64,000 nt of DNA, taken from NCBI RefSeq assembly GCF_001039355.2, contig NW_019775518.1:184947-248946 (forward strand). The letters run 5' to 3'. Below the pieces are notes generated by a model. That model saw nothing but the letters and a program-made list of their open reading frames with translations. It ran no database searches and was not told the origin of the DNA. The position numbers and the translations under genes are program-made. Numbering within the stretch: the first letter of the stretch is position 1; each line of letters opens with the position of its first letter. Source of the stretch: Lingula anatina. Taxonomy: Eukaryota > Brachiopoda > Lingulata > Lingulida > Lingulidae. Of this stretch, positions 33,601 through 44,101 are shown in pieces.

Positions 33601-36087
33601 CGCAAATAGAAAATAGATTTTTAGAAAATAGACTTTCCATGTGAACGGTCCCATAGATTCATTGTGAACGCACCCTATAAGTAAATATCATAAAATATTT
33701 AAATGATATAGTGATTTATCAACGTGCTGGATTCTTATAGTATGGTTTTATCTCACTTAGTCTCTGTATATGAACAGCAAAGGGGAGATTGATTGCGATG
33801 TCACTATTCGAAATTTAGAAGAAAAAAAAAGCAAAAATACGCAGAAATACAGTAAATCAAAATTTTGTGTTTTCACTTCAAGTTTTTAACTGTTTCTGTT
33901 TAGATGCAATTAAAAATACGGTGGACAGGTATGGCCGTATTGACATTGTTGGTAACAATGTTGGGATTCTCAATGAGAAAGATTACGAATACTGCATCAA
34001 CGTCAACCTGGTGAGTATTTGTTGTAAAGGTCAATTGGTTGATTCGCGAGACCAAAAAGCTTGTTGGGTAATATTTTACAGCATAAATTGAAAGAGAGAA
34101 ATTGACAAGTGAAGTTCTACATATAGAGAAGATAAACATTAATCTGCATCTGAGAAGCTTTTCCCGTTACATATCTCGTCAAATGCCTCGCTTCATTTGT
34201 TGAAAGAAGTTAGCCAGTTTCCAAAAGATATCAGATAGCAAATCTTAAAGGTACTCAAAGATACGTTTCGACGTCAGTCTGACATCTTTTTACATGACGT
34301 CACACACACCAAGTGACGTCACACATTCCCAGTGACGTCAGTACGATCTGAAAAAGATGTCAGATTGTCATCTGCGCGTATATCTGACTAACTCAAAATT
34401 TCAATAGTTTGTGCAAAAAGAAAATTTGCAAAATGTTTCACTTTTTGTTCAGTTGGGCATCATACGAGTCGCCAACACGGCCATGAAATACATGAGGAAA
34501 GACAGAGGAGGAAACGGAGGAGTTATTATAAACTCAGCTTCCATGGCAGGTAATCATACTAGTAAACATGAAATATTGGTTACTAGAAGCCTAAATTAAT
34601 TATACTTGGGTATTGACCCAAGTACGACGAAGCGGTGCGTCCATTTGATGTTTGCGTTAAAAATCAATTCCGACCATTTTATTGATATTTAATGTTCCTC
34701 CGTTAGGAAGATATCACGGAAAATGCGTTTAAGGCACTTACTGGTAAACTAAATGCTTACCCGGCACACTGACTACTTGGAATATTAAGAAACAATTTTA
34801 CCTTTCTATGCAGGCTTGGATCCCAATGACAACAGTCCCGTCTACAGTGCTTCTAAAGCTGGCATCGTAGGGTTCACCAGAGCATGGGGGGTTAGTATAG
34901 ATATGCCGTATTTTACAGTCTATGAGGGCTCATTCAGAGCAAGTCGATCCGCTGACTAACAGATCTGCGGATCAAATATGGCGCCACTTGATGTAATTGC
35001 CACGAGATCTAATTGCTCTGCCCCTGCCTGGACGGTGCACGTGGGAGGCGGGAATGCCTTGTCAAGTGCGCGCCATATTTGATACGCGGACTAGTTATTC
35101 CGCAGATCAACTTTTTGTGAATGCTTTCTGTTTTGTTACAGTGTGTTGAACTGTGGTTAGGTGCAGGGTAATTGACTAGTCGATTGGATTGTTCCCGAGT
35201 TAATTAATAAATACATTGGTAACAAGCACAATTCATAAAGAGATAACTAAATAAATTTATAAATAAATGCGACATCTAATATGCAACAATGCACAGTTAA
35301 TATAACTACATCCCTCACTATTCGAGATGTTCAAACAGCATTTTCCATATACCTGTATTTTTTCTATATCCAGTACAGTCTAGACTATGATGACCATCTG
35401 GTACGGATGAACTGTCTATGTCCAGACATGACGGACACGCCCTTCATCCGGTCACTGAACCTGGAGACCCTGAAGGAGAAGGGGGTTCTTCAGCCAGAGC
35501 TCTTCGCCGAGGACCTGCCCCATATTAAGTCTATAAAGTGAGTGGAACTAAACTCGGTGAAACCATGGCATGCGATGAACGCTTTAATAGTTAGATCATA
35601 TTGGATTAATATGGATAAATTTATTATTTTTTTTAACGCTATACTGTATCTATATCAACGAGACTGAAATACTAGCAGCTTCAATAAACTTCCGTAAATA
35701 TCGATTAAAAAGCGCTACTGATTTTTTAAAACACGTTTGAAATTCGATCGGTTTTCTCGCTTGACATTGTGTCAATCTGTTAATGAACAATGTTGACGCA
35801 TAGACGCTTGAGAAACGGTGTTATATCAATCTTATTATCTCAACGAGTCCGAAACATGTACCGTGATAAATAATAAATCTCTTTCACACAATCTCACCTT
35901 ACGTTTTACACTATAATATAAATAAATAAATATAATTTACATTACAATTTACATTATAATTTATTTCAGCCCCGCCACTGTGGCCAATGCATTCATTGAC
36001 CTGGTCGAGGACGAGAGCAAGAACGGGGCCGCGTTACTGGTGGAGTCAGATACTAAGGTCCGATATGGGGAATTCATGGAATATTAA
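30656..36087 (+). CDS. 15-hydroxyprostaglandin dehydrogenase-like SDR with N-terminal membrane segment (291 aa)
   Basis: Eight exons in phase: 30656-30741, 32262-32364, 33106-33229, 33904-34010, 34453-34549, 34814-34890, 35374-35537, 35970-36087. A classical short-chain dehydrogenase closest to HPGD, which oxidises the 15-hydroxyl of prostaglandins and related lipids with NAD+. The nucleotide-binding motif is TGGTQGIG (residues 43-50), and the catalytic set is Ser170 (INSASMAG), Tyr183 and Lys187 (YSASK). The conserved NNAG appears as NNVG (122-125). After the active site come MNCLCPDMTDTPF and a C-terminus ending GEFMEY. Exon 1 adds a hydrophobic segment (VLLVVAPIIFALLYGVLI, residues 7-24) that soluble vertebrate HPGD (266 aa) lacks; it reads as a signal anchor. 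Exon 1 is supported by a good donor and exact phase, not by homology. AATAAA lies at 36391-36396. The tail faces the 3' end of TRMU. The true substrate is unknown. Confidence 0.85.
31093..31376. mobile_element. MITE with CCCGCACGAAAA termini in dehydrogenase intron 1
   Basis: Starts CCCGCACGAAAA and ends with the exact inverse TTTTCGTGCGGG. The inverted similarity continues imperfectly inward (AAGTAG/CTACTT). The interior is composed of short TACTGCAAA, ATGCTTC and GCTGC units in both orientations, much like the MITE at 23982-24209, although the termini differ. No coding capacity. Confidence 0.75.
32426..32770. mobile_element. TTAA-flanked inverted-repeat element, copy 2, in dehydrogenase intron 2
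   Basis: The ends are TTTAAAGGGTTAATAACTC at the left and GAGTTATTATCCCTTTAAA at the right. The left half matches the element at 3364-3987 (TTTTGGCCAAAAATA, TTTTCCTGGA, CAATTTTCCC, CATTCAAAGTTA, ATCTCTTAAGAGAT). It is about half the length of copy 1, lacking a large part of its interior. A small open frame inside is not a gene. Confidence 0.7.
33280..33675. mobile_element. MITE with GGGTGCG termini, carrying a nested MITE, in dehydrogenase intron 3
   Basis: The left end is GGGTGCGGTCACAATGAATC and the right end its inverse, GATTCATTGTGAACGCACCC, with one difference. The left arm matches the dispersed repeat at 9150-9340. The right part is interrupted by a second inverted-repeat element at 33471-33652. 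Confidence 0.8.
33471..33652. mobile_element. Nested MITE with GGGACCGTTCACATGG termini
   Basis: Near-perfect inverted repeats of about 70 bases run inward from GGGACCGTTCACATGG at the left and CCATGTGAACGGTCCC at the right, through AAAATAGATTTTTAG and the shared ATCTTGTGATCACGG. ATA stands directly outside both ends, consistent with a 3-bp target duplication as in PIF/Harbinger-type elements. It sits wholly inside the element at 33280-33675 and so is the younger insertion. Confidence 0.8.
34925..35125. mobile_element. GACTAAC/AAATATGGC element family, copy in dehydrogenase intron 6
   Basis: The left end GGGCTCATTCAGAGCAAGTC and the right end AACTTTTTGTGAATGC are imperfect inverses. Internally GACTAAC, GATCTGCGG and ATCAAATATGGCGCC at the left are mirrored by GCGCCATATTTGAT, CGGACTAGTTATTCCGC at the right. 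Related copies lie at 11021-11166 and 38821-39001. Confidence 0.7.
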
Positions 36088-36840
36088 CGCCAATGTCGAC
36101 TGCACCGCCGGCATTATTTAACACTGCCGCCCTACAATCAAAAGTTGTTTTCGAGGTGCAATACACAGTTCATGTTTTGTACAGTGTTACAAGAGGCAAC
36201 ATGGACGATTTTGACCGGCGTACGCCAAGTTTGGCAATACGCACAAATTCACGAGATCTAACTGTACTCTCCATCAGAGAAACGTTTGTTACTAATGAGT
36301 GTGCACCATGCAGTTGACCTTTCGCAATCACTAGATTATTCAGAGCAATTTTTTAAAGTTTTCACAAACGCCCTTCGAGTGTATAGGATAAATAAACCAT
36401 CTAATGACAACTGCTCTTTTTTATTATCCCATTTAATCTTGGACCCATTATTCAGTACGTAAAGGTTACGAGATTTAAAACAGTTTATTGTTAAATCAAA
36501 TGTCATTACAATGCATTAGTGTAACTGACACTGAAATGGGCCATAAGACTTTTTATTTTTCTTTTTTTTTCAAATTTTGCGATCAAAGTAATTTCAGCCG
36601 CTGCCTGCAGGTTCTATTTGGTATGGATATTATACCTAGATATTTTTCTCATCCGTTTAATTTATAAACGCCACATGATGAAATACCAGACAGACCCTGA
36701 TAGAGAGAAAGAAAAACCTTCTATCTTGCATCCATATTTTTTAAATAAAAAATAAATTGATCTATAAAAAAGTCTGACAACCAACGTCTCAGTTAAACAA
36801 AATTCCATATATGAAAAATTTAAGATCGAAAATCAATGTG

Positions 36841-39078
36841 TCATACACGACTCTCCACAATTTCATGACTATCTGGGTCAAGGTCATTATCCTTTGGGTC
36901 ATTGTCAAGGTCAAACATAGAAGGTCCAGTTGATAGTATTTTGGCACTTCCTAGGCATTCATCACCTAGATAGAACACTGCGTACTGCCCTGGCGTTATA
37001 GCCCTGGCAGTACGGGAACAGTGGACTTCAAGCTCCTCCAGTCCATTAAAAGGCTTCCATAACGTACACCTCGTTAGTGAGTCCATTTTTTGGATTAAGT
37101 AGTCGCACTCCTGTTTATGCATGGCTTGTAAGAGTGCAGGCTCACTGTGTATCCAGTGGGGTGGCCCAGCTTTAAATAAATCAGTGTACAGGGCTGGGTG
37201 GTCACTTCCTGGGGCCTGGAATGGGGATAATTATAATGATATACCCAGGTCCCCAGTATATATGCTTATAGCAAGAGTGAGTTGGTTTGTACAATTAAAG
37301 GGAGGCCAAGCTACGATGTTAAATTTTTTGCTGATGTTTGAAACATTTTATTTTAGTTCAAGAACATAAAATAACTTCAATTGTGAATTTCTCGAAAGAA
37401 ACTCATTTCTTTTTTTTTTTTCTTTTTACAAAGTAATAATGATGGACTTTAAATATGGTTTGATTAACAATAAATTTAAAGTACCACTTGCTCGGTGACC
37501 TCGGATTATATGAAAAATATTTTTTTAAAAACTGACCACTAAAAATGCTGTAAAATCAAACCGTACTGACCACTAATATCTGCTGTGTCTCTGGACAAAT
37601 ACTGGCCACATAATAAGCATGAGGCATCCCTCCCAGGTGACACCTCTGTCCAACTGTCCAGAACTGGACACCTTTGTGACTGCCCACCACCTTCCCCGTC
37701 TCTATGTCTATGAACTCTCCTGGTCGGGGTTCTATATACTGGAATCATATAAATATTTAACTAATCTTTAAACATACATGATGGAAATAGTTTTTTTAAT
37801 GCCAGGGTTCTGTATACTGGAATCATATAACCAAATAGTAAATCTTTAAACAAATATGATAGAAATAGTTTTTAAAATGTTTTTCGTGAATCTCATGTGT
37901 GTTATCTGTCATGGGTGTAGGTTTGCATTCTTTCAAATTCCTCTCTCTTTATGACTTATGCTATATATCATAACTAATATCACCGAAAGTATACAGGGAA
38001 AAATTATAAATATTTAATAAAAATAAGAATAACAATTGATACTAAGAGTAATTCTGAAGGGTTCATATGTTTGCACACCAGCTTTTAATTACCTACATGT
38101 ATACAAAACTTAGAGAATTTAATGAAGAAAAACAATTTTAATATGAAAAATATTATTAACTTGAAATTTTGACTAATCCATTCTTTTTACTGCTTTATCT
38201 AAAAATTGTTACTTACTTCTTCTAAAAATGACTGGAATTTCCTTTTCCCAATAAAACAAATACCCATGCTCTAGAATTGTGAATATAAATGCATTTAAAT
38301 CAGACAGCTTTCTAAAGAACATAAACAAGCAAGTGGTGAAATTAACTAGATCAAACTGAAACACACGCCAATGGTTTTCTGCAATACAGGAAAGTGAAAG
38401 CTAAGAAAAATACCAATACTTTAGAATATAAACAATGCCTAAATACTCAACACACAGTAAATTTTCTTTAAATCAATAACATTTGAAAATATTCACTCAA
38501 AATTCAAATACTAATTTCAAAAATATTCAAATTATCTCTACTTTACTTTAGTGAAAACTGAAAAAAATGCTTTAAAAATCACAAACCTCTTTTTTCTGTG
38601 CCAGTTTCTCCATGCCAGCACTAACCGCCATCTGTTTGACCTGCGTCTTCAGGAGTCCACCGAGAGGAAACATGGTCCTCTGCAGGGACTTCTGGGATAT
38701 CTGTGACAAGAACAACGTCTGATCTTTAAGAGTGTCTGCAGCTTTGAGTAGTTTGACCCCTGCAATAGAAAAAAACATTCTATCATGCAGCATAGATGAA
38801 ATGATGTCATATAAATATATGGCCCCATTCATAATAGAGGACTAACTAGTTCTAGGGTCAAATATGGCAGACCCACTTGAATACTTCCCCACGGGATATC
38901 TATTCAGTGTCTCTTAGTGGATTAGATGGCAAGCTTTGTAATGGGTTGCCATATTTGACCCTCAGAGTCACACTGGTTAGTCCCCTATTCTGAATGGGGC
39001 CTATTTCACTTAATGATTTATAAATCTATCAACATCAGCCATCTTCAACTGAAAAGTTGACAAAATGTCAAGGTTCAC

Positions 39079-39123
<45 letters not shown>

Positions 39124-40362
39124 AATAATAATACATAAAGAAAGAAAAAACTGACCTTTGCTAGTGTCCAGATTCTCCAGGTAAGGTCCAGCAGAGGACT
39201 GGGCATAATGACCCGTGGCCAGTGCATCTGCCCCAAGCTCCTCTCGGACATAATTGAAGAATTTGTTAAACTTTATGTGCTTGTTACATAAAACATCTGG
39301 GTTTGGTGTCAGGCCATTTTCATATTCTTCTATAAGTTCACTGTCAATGAAAATAACATAATTCAGCTAGTTTACTGTCTAATATAAAACTTGTAACTTT
39401 AAATATACTAAAATTTAAAAGCTAAATATTGCTAAACACTTGTATATACATATGTATCTACATCTAATAGGAATATAATTTCCCATTTTTATTACTAACG
39501 TGTTTGGGAAATATCTAGGTACAATATGGATAATTCTAACCTTTAGCAAAAACAAAACTAAAGTTTGGTAATGACAGGCAAATATTTCACATTTTCCTTA
39601 GCTAAATTTTAATTAGCATTGGGCCATGATTACCTATTAAATTCTAATGACCCCAGCTTGCTTCAGTTAAACGAACATGTAAATACATGTAGTACAGTAC
39701 AATTATCACCCCACATTTATAATATTAATAATAATCCACTCACCAGAACACATTATGCCAGTAGTCCTTCTCAAAGTTGACCTCAATAAAAGGGATGTCC
39801 AGGTGACTGCAGGCATATTGAGCATACTCCCTGTCTTCATCAGCTGAGCAGAAACCAGTCTCATCTCTCCCGTCCCAGTTCTTCATAAATACACCTAGAA
39901 CCTCATAACCTAGAAGTACAACATTAAAACAATGCACAACAGTCTCATCTCTCCCATCCCAGTTCTTCATAAATACACCTAGAACTTCATAACCTAAGAA
40001 GTACAACATTGAAACAATGCACAACAGTCTCATCTCTCCCATCCCAGTTCTTCATAAATACACCTAGAACTTCATAACCTAAGAAGTACAACAGCAGAAC
40101 AATGCACAACAGATATGCTGCATTATAAATCATATACTGTCGTCAATCATTCAGACGTAAACATACAAAGTTAAAGACACTGCATTAAACTACTGTACAT
40201 GTGTACTGTACATGTATGTAGTAAACTGACATGCACTAGCCGACTAAATGTAAAACGTCAGTGTAATTTAATCTAACCTTTCTGTTTCAACAGGAAGGCA
40301 GACACTGCGCTGTCCACTCCTCCTGACATGCCACAGGCAACTCTTCGTATTAATGAGCTCAT
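36841..40362 (-). CDS. TRMU: Mitochondrial tRNA-specific 2-thiouridylase 1 (401 aa)
   Basis: Seven exons in phase: 40362-40278, 39909-39744, 39340-39156, 38759-38587, 38270-38217, 37738-37571, 37215-36841. TRMU (MTU1/MnmA family) adds the 2-thio group to wobble uridine of mitochondrial tRNAs for Lys, Glu and Gln, using ATP and relayed sulfur. Visible features: PP-loop SGGVDS (13-18), [12 protein letters not shown], catalytic Cys102 in [14 protein letters not shown], second active-site Cys208 in [29 protein letters not shown], and the C-terminal beta-barrel with [19 protein letters not shown]. Length is near human (421 aa). The frame stays open upstream to an ATG at 40482, adding 40 Lys/Arg/Ser-rich residues that could be the mitochondrial presequence. 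Intron 1 contains two extra tandem copies of the exon 2 acceptor region (39943-40111). Shares a short divergent promoter with MTMR14. Confidence 0.95.
38821..39001. mobile_element. MITE with GGCCCCATTC termini in TRMU intron 3
   Basis: The left arm GGCCCCATTCATAATAGAGG, then ACTAACTAGTTCTAGGGTC and AAATATGGCA, is mirrored at the right by TGCCATATTTGACCCT, TTAGTCCCCTATTCTGAATG and GGGCC. TAT flanks both ends, compatible with a 3-bp target duplication. Best-preserved member of the family that also occurs at 11021-11166 and 34925-35125. Confidence 0.85.
39079..39121. repeat. AAAT microsatellite in TRMU intron 3
   Basis: About ten uninterrupted units between the MITE at 38821-39001 and TRMU exon 3. 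Confidence 0.9.
39857..40111 (-). repeat. Three tandem copies of the TRMU exon 2 acceptor region
   Basis: Units starting near 39859, 39943 and 40028 (spacing 84 and 85 bases) each contain, on the minus strand, about 30 bases of intron with a polypyrimidine tract, an AG acceptor, and the first 55 or so bases of exon 2 encoding [18 protein letters not shown]. Only the copy nearest the rest of exon 2 (acceptor before 39909) gives the normal protein. The middle acceptor would insert 28 residues in frame; the outermost would shift the frame and reach a stop within the next unit. The copies differ at only a few bases. Confidence 0.95.
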
Positions 40363-40641
40363 TATTTTATGTAAAACCAGACTTATTACAGAACACACGT
40401 TGTTGCATCTTATTTTGACCTTGAACCCGACACTGATTGACCTAGATTTTATTTTACTAAAATTTATTACACTTGTTTTCATTGGACGTGGTTTCCCCTA
40501 AATCACCAATGAGAACTTCCGATGCATATGTCAAAACAAACGCATGCGCGGTAAGTGAAATATCATGTCAGACGGCGGAAGATGAGGAAGTGGGGGCGTC
40601 TTTAACGATTTGTAAGCGCACAGACGATAAGGCCACTTAAA
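40363..40641. promoter_or_regulatory. Divergent promoter between TRMU and MTMR14
   Basis: Only 279 bases separate the two start codons (159 if TRMU starts at 40482). The stretch carries a CCAAT box (40506-40510), an NRF-1-like CGCATGCGCG (40541-40550) and ETS-type sites ACTTCC (40515-40520) and CGGAAG (about 40576-40581). NRF-1 and ETS sites are common in promoters of nuclear genes for mitochondrial function, which fits TRMU. No TATA box. Confidence 0.65.
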
Positions 40642-41789
40642 ATGACTGAGCTAAGAGAAGAGGTCGGTTTTGACGACATTAAACGACTGATCGACCACAT
40701 GTCGAAGAACGTTTATCGAGCAAAGGATAATGATCCAATGGTAGGGCTGTGATCGAGAAAAATACCCATGTTGTCGTTTATTGTTCAAAGAAACTAGCAG
40801 AGTTGTATAAAAAACACAGGTGTTTCTTGTTTTTTGAAACAGATGTAATTTGTTTTACTGGTCCTGAAATGTTCTTGACACAGAAAAGAAACATATGGCT
40901 AAGTCGAAGTTGAATGACACAGTTTTAATTTCCACGAAAAGAGGGTAAATGTTATAAAATAACAAGATACTAACAAGATTCTAGTACAGAGTTATTCTGG
41001 AACAGTTTCTGAACCTTTGCCAGCATCCATATGATATGGTGTAAACCGGCTATTTAGACCTTATGACATAGGAGACGATGCTGAACATTTTATATGAGTA
41101 TAGTTATATGAATTAAGTTTAGTATATAAAGGCGAACATGACAAGCATTTTTACATGAAATACATGATTTTTTAATCTGAATTCTTTCATGAAATACAGC
41201 ACTTGTAGATGATGTAAAAAATGTCTCAAAGTCTTTTTTCATAGTTTTAAAATTTGTTAATACTAATTTATTTACATATTAAGACTTTTGTATTGGTCAT
41301 TTAATGCATAGACTAGTACATAATGTACCAGTATATATAACACTTAGTACTGCTCTCAATGGGTTAGACTGTATCTTACTCTGAAAGTTGAAGACTGGCT
41401 ATTTTCCCTTGGAATTTTACAGCAAGATTACTTGATCTTGAATTTATTTTTGGAAACACATATAAAAATATTCTGTAATTACATTTTTGTGCTAAAAATA
41501 CTTATAGATATTGATTTTTATTACTTGAAATTTACGGATGCATGGTAATCTCAGCAGGACTTGATATTCAGTGTCTGCATTAGAGGCACTTCAGATATAA
41601 TGGAATAGAATAGTGTGTAGTATATTATTGAAATATTAATGTACAAAGCTATGTATGGGTCAGAGATAAGATTGATATGTAATAACTGTCATAATAGTTT
41701 GTGATACTATAGATTAGTGATAAATGTTCATTTTTCTATATTTGTAACCTGCTGGTTTAACTAACAAAAATGAGTTCAGAGTGTTTGAG

Positions 41790-41841
<52 letters not shown>

Positions 41842-42690
41842 ACAGGCATGTAGATGATTATAATTATATCTGTTTATGGCACTTTGCCGTAGTAGGAAGA
41901 GGTGACAGTGAATTACCAATACTGCCATTTTTTTATCACCGGTCATCCATGTTCATGCTGGTAGATTTCAAGTACTAGTACGTATTACTTGCCTGAAAAA
42001 GCATGTCTGAAAAACTAGAAGTCCTATTGCTATATTTTTATTCATAATAAGGACAGTTTGATCTTTTTTAATTAAAAAAGGAACCCTTACAATTCCTCAT
42101 GAAAATTAGGATACCTACAAGTTCTTAATTTAGTTGATGCATTTATTTATTTCTAACACACCAAAGGGATGTCATACTCAAGCATAGTATATACTATTTT
42201 ACTTGCCGGGGTGGGAAATGACTGGCCTGGAGCTTACTGGTATGGTATGTTCAAGACTGTAATTCAGCATTTGATACACAAGACATCATAGCCTTGTGGT
42301 GATTTATGATGCCATACACATTGTGTTATAAATCTTGTCTTTTCAGAACAATAATGCACTGGATAAATGTTTGCAGCTCTTTGGAAGAGACTACAAATTC
42401 TCCGTAAGTAATGGTGTCATGATTTTAGGTCTGTCTTTCCCTTTCTTTAAATGGATTTAGAGTGTTTATTTTGTTATAATTATTATAATTGAAAGTAAAG
42501 CAAAAACTATGAAAGGAAATAACAAGTAATCAGGTGATAAACAACATGCATCTTTGTTACTTTCATTTTTGAAATTAAGAAAGAATCAGCATGACCTGGC
42601 TACTTTCAACTTTGCTAAACTGTTAAAACAGCCTGACTCCTAATTTAAAGATCAATATTGACGTAGCAACAGTATTTAAACAATATGACN

Positions 42691-42758
<68 letters not shown>

Positions 42759-44054
42759 ATAAGGTGATAAACAACACAGGTGACCTATGCAGTCACTATC
42801 CTGCCAAATTGGTCCTCCTGGAGTATGAGAGAAGTAAGGAGGAGGACCAGAGACAAGACAAGTAAGTTACCTCTCCATTTAAAGTTGCTTGTATGTTTTA
42901 CATTATCACAGGACAGCTACTGTACAATGTAGTTACAAGTTAAGAAGTGACTATTTTGTTGTAAATGTGTGGAGTAATGTCCTGTATTGCTATGATTGCC
43001 AAAAGAGTATAATATATACCTAGTATAGGTTAATTTAAGTTTTGGGGGAAATGGCCCTTAATTGGAATGGGGGCAGGGTTTGAAATAACTGCCCTTTTAG
43101 CCAGGAAGGGTCCTCTCTGAATCAAAATTTAAAACAATTTTCTAAACCACTTCTCAAGTTTGGGCACATGGACAGTTTGAAAAAGGAAAAGGAACTCTCC
43201 TTGAAATAATTTTTTACATGTCCGGGAAATTACAGGGGCGGATACAGAGCTATTTTCTTACAGTCTTCCAAATTATCTTTGTTGATCCATCCTCCATTTT
43301 GACCGTCTTCCGGCAGATAAAAAATTAGATACCCGTCAATGTAAACTTGAAAATCTGACTGTCTCCCGGAAGACCCAGTAGACGGCATAAATACGCCCCT
43401 GAATTATGTGCCATATTTTAAATATTATATCACCTTGAAAAGAAGATGCTGATAACTGATATTAATTTGAAGCAACAGTTTATCTTCTGCAGATGTTTAT
43501 TAATTATTGTATGATTGACATGCGGTCCCGTTGTTTTAGTGTACAGAGTATTTACGACCTCCCTAAGATGAGAGAATTGTTCATGAAGACAAGGTTTGCG
43601 AGATGCAGGGGGAGATTTGTGGCCCCAGTCATACTTTATAAGGGAAAAGTAAGTATCCTTGGTCACATGAATGATGTTACATCTCATAAGTGAAATAAGA
43701 TTTATTGTAGTCATTTGGGTTTGAAAGTTAAGACTATCAAGATATTGAGCTAGATTCAGAACATGAGACAGTGCATAAATAACAGTTATTTTAAAAGAAA
43801 ATAATACACTTTTTCACCTGAATACTGTTGAAGGCCTTCTTTTATATTCGACAACACATGATTTCAGTTTGTCAACGAAATTAACCCCTTGATTCTGGTT
43901 TGTAAGCAAAACTACTAAATGTAATGATATGTAGCAGAAGTAAGAGCATTGATCATTTTGCTTTCAGACTGTGTGTCGATCAGCCACGATATCAGGGGGA
44001 GCCGAGATCTACGGCAGAGCTTTCTTTGATGCTTTCATGACAGGTAGGCTCTCT

Positions 44055-44101
<47 letters not shown>

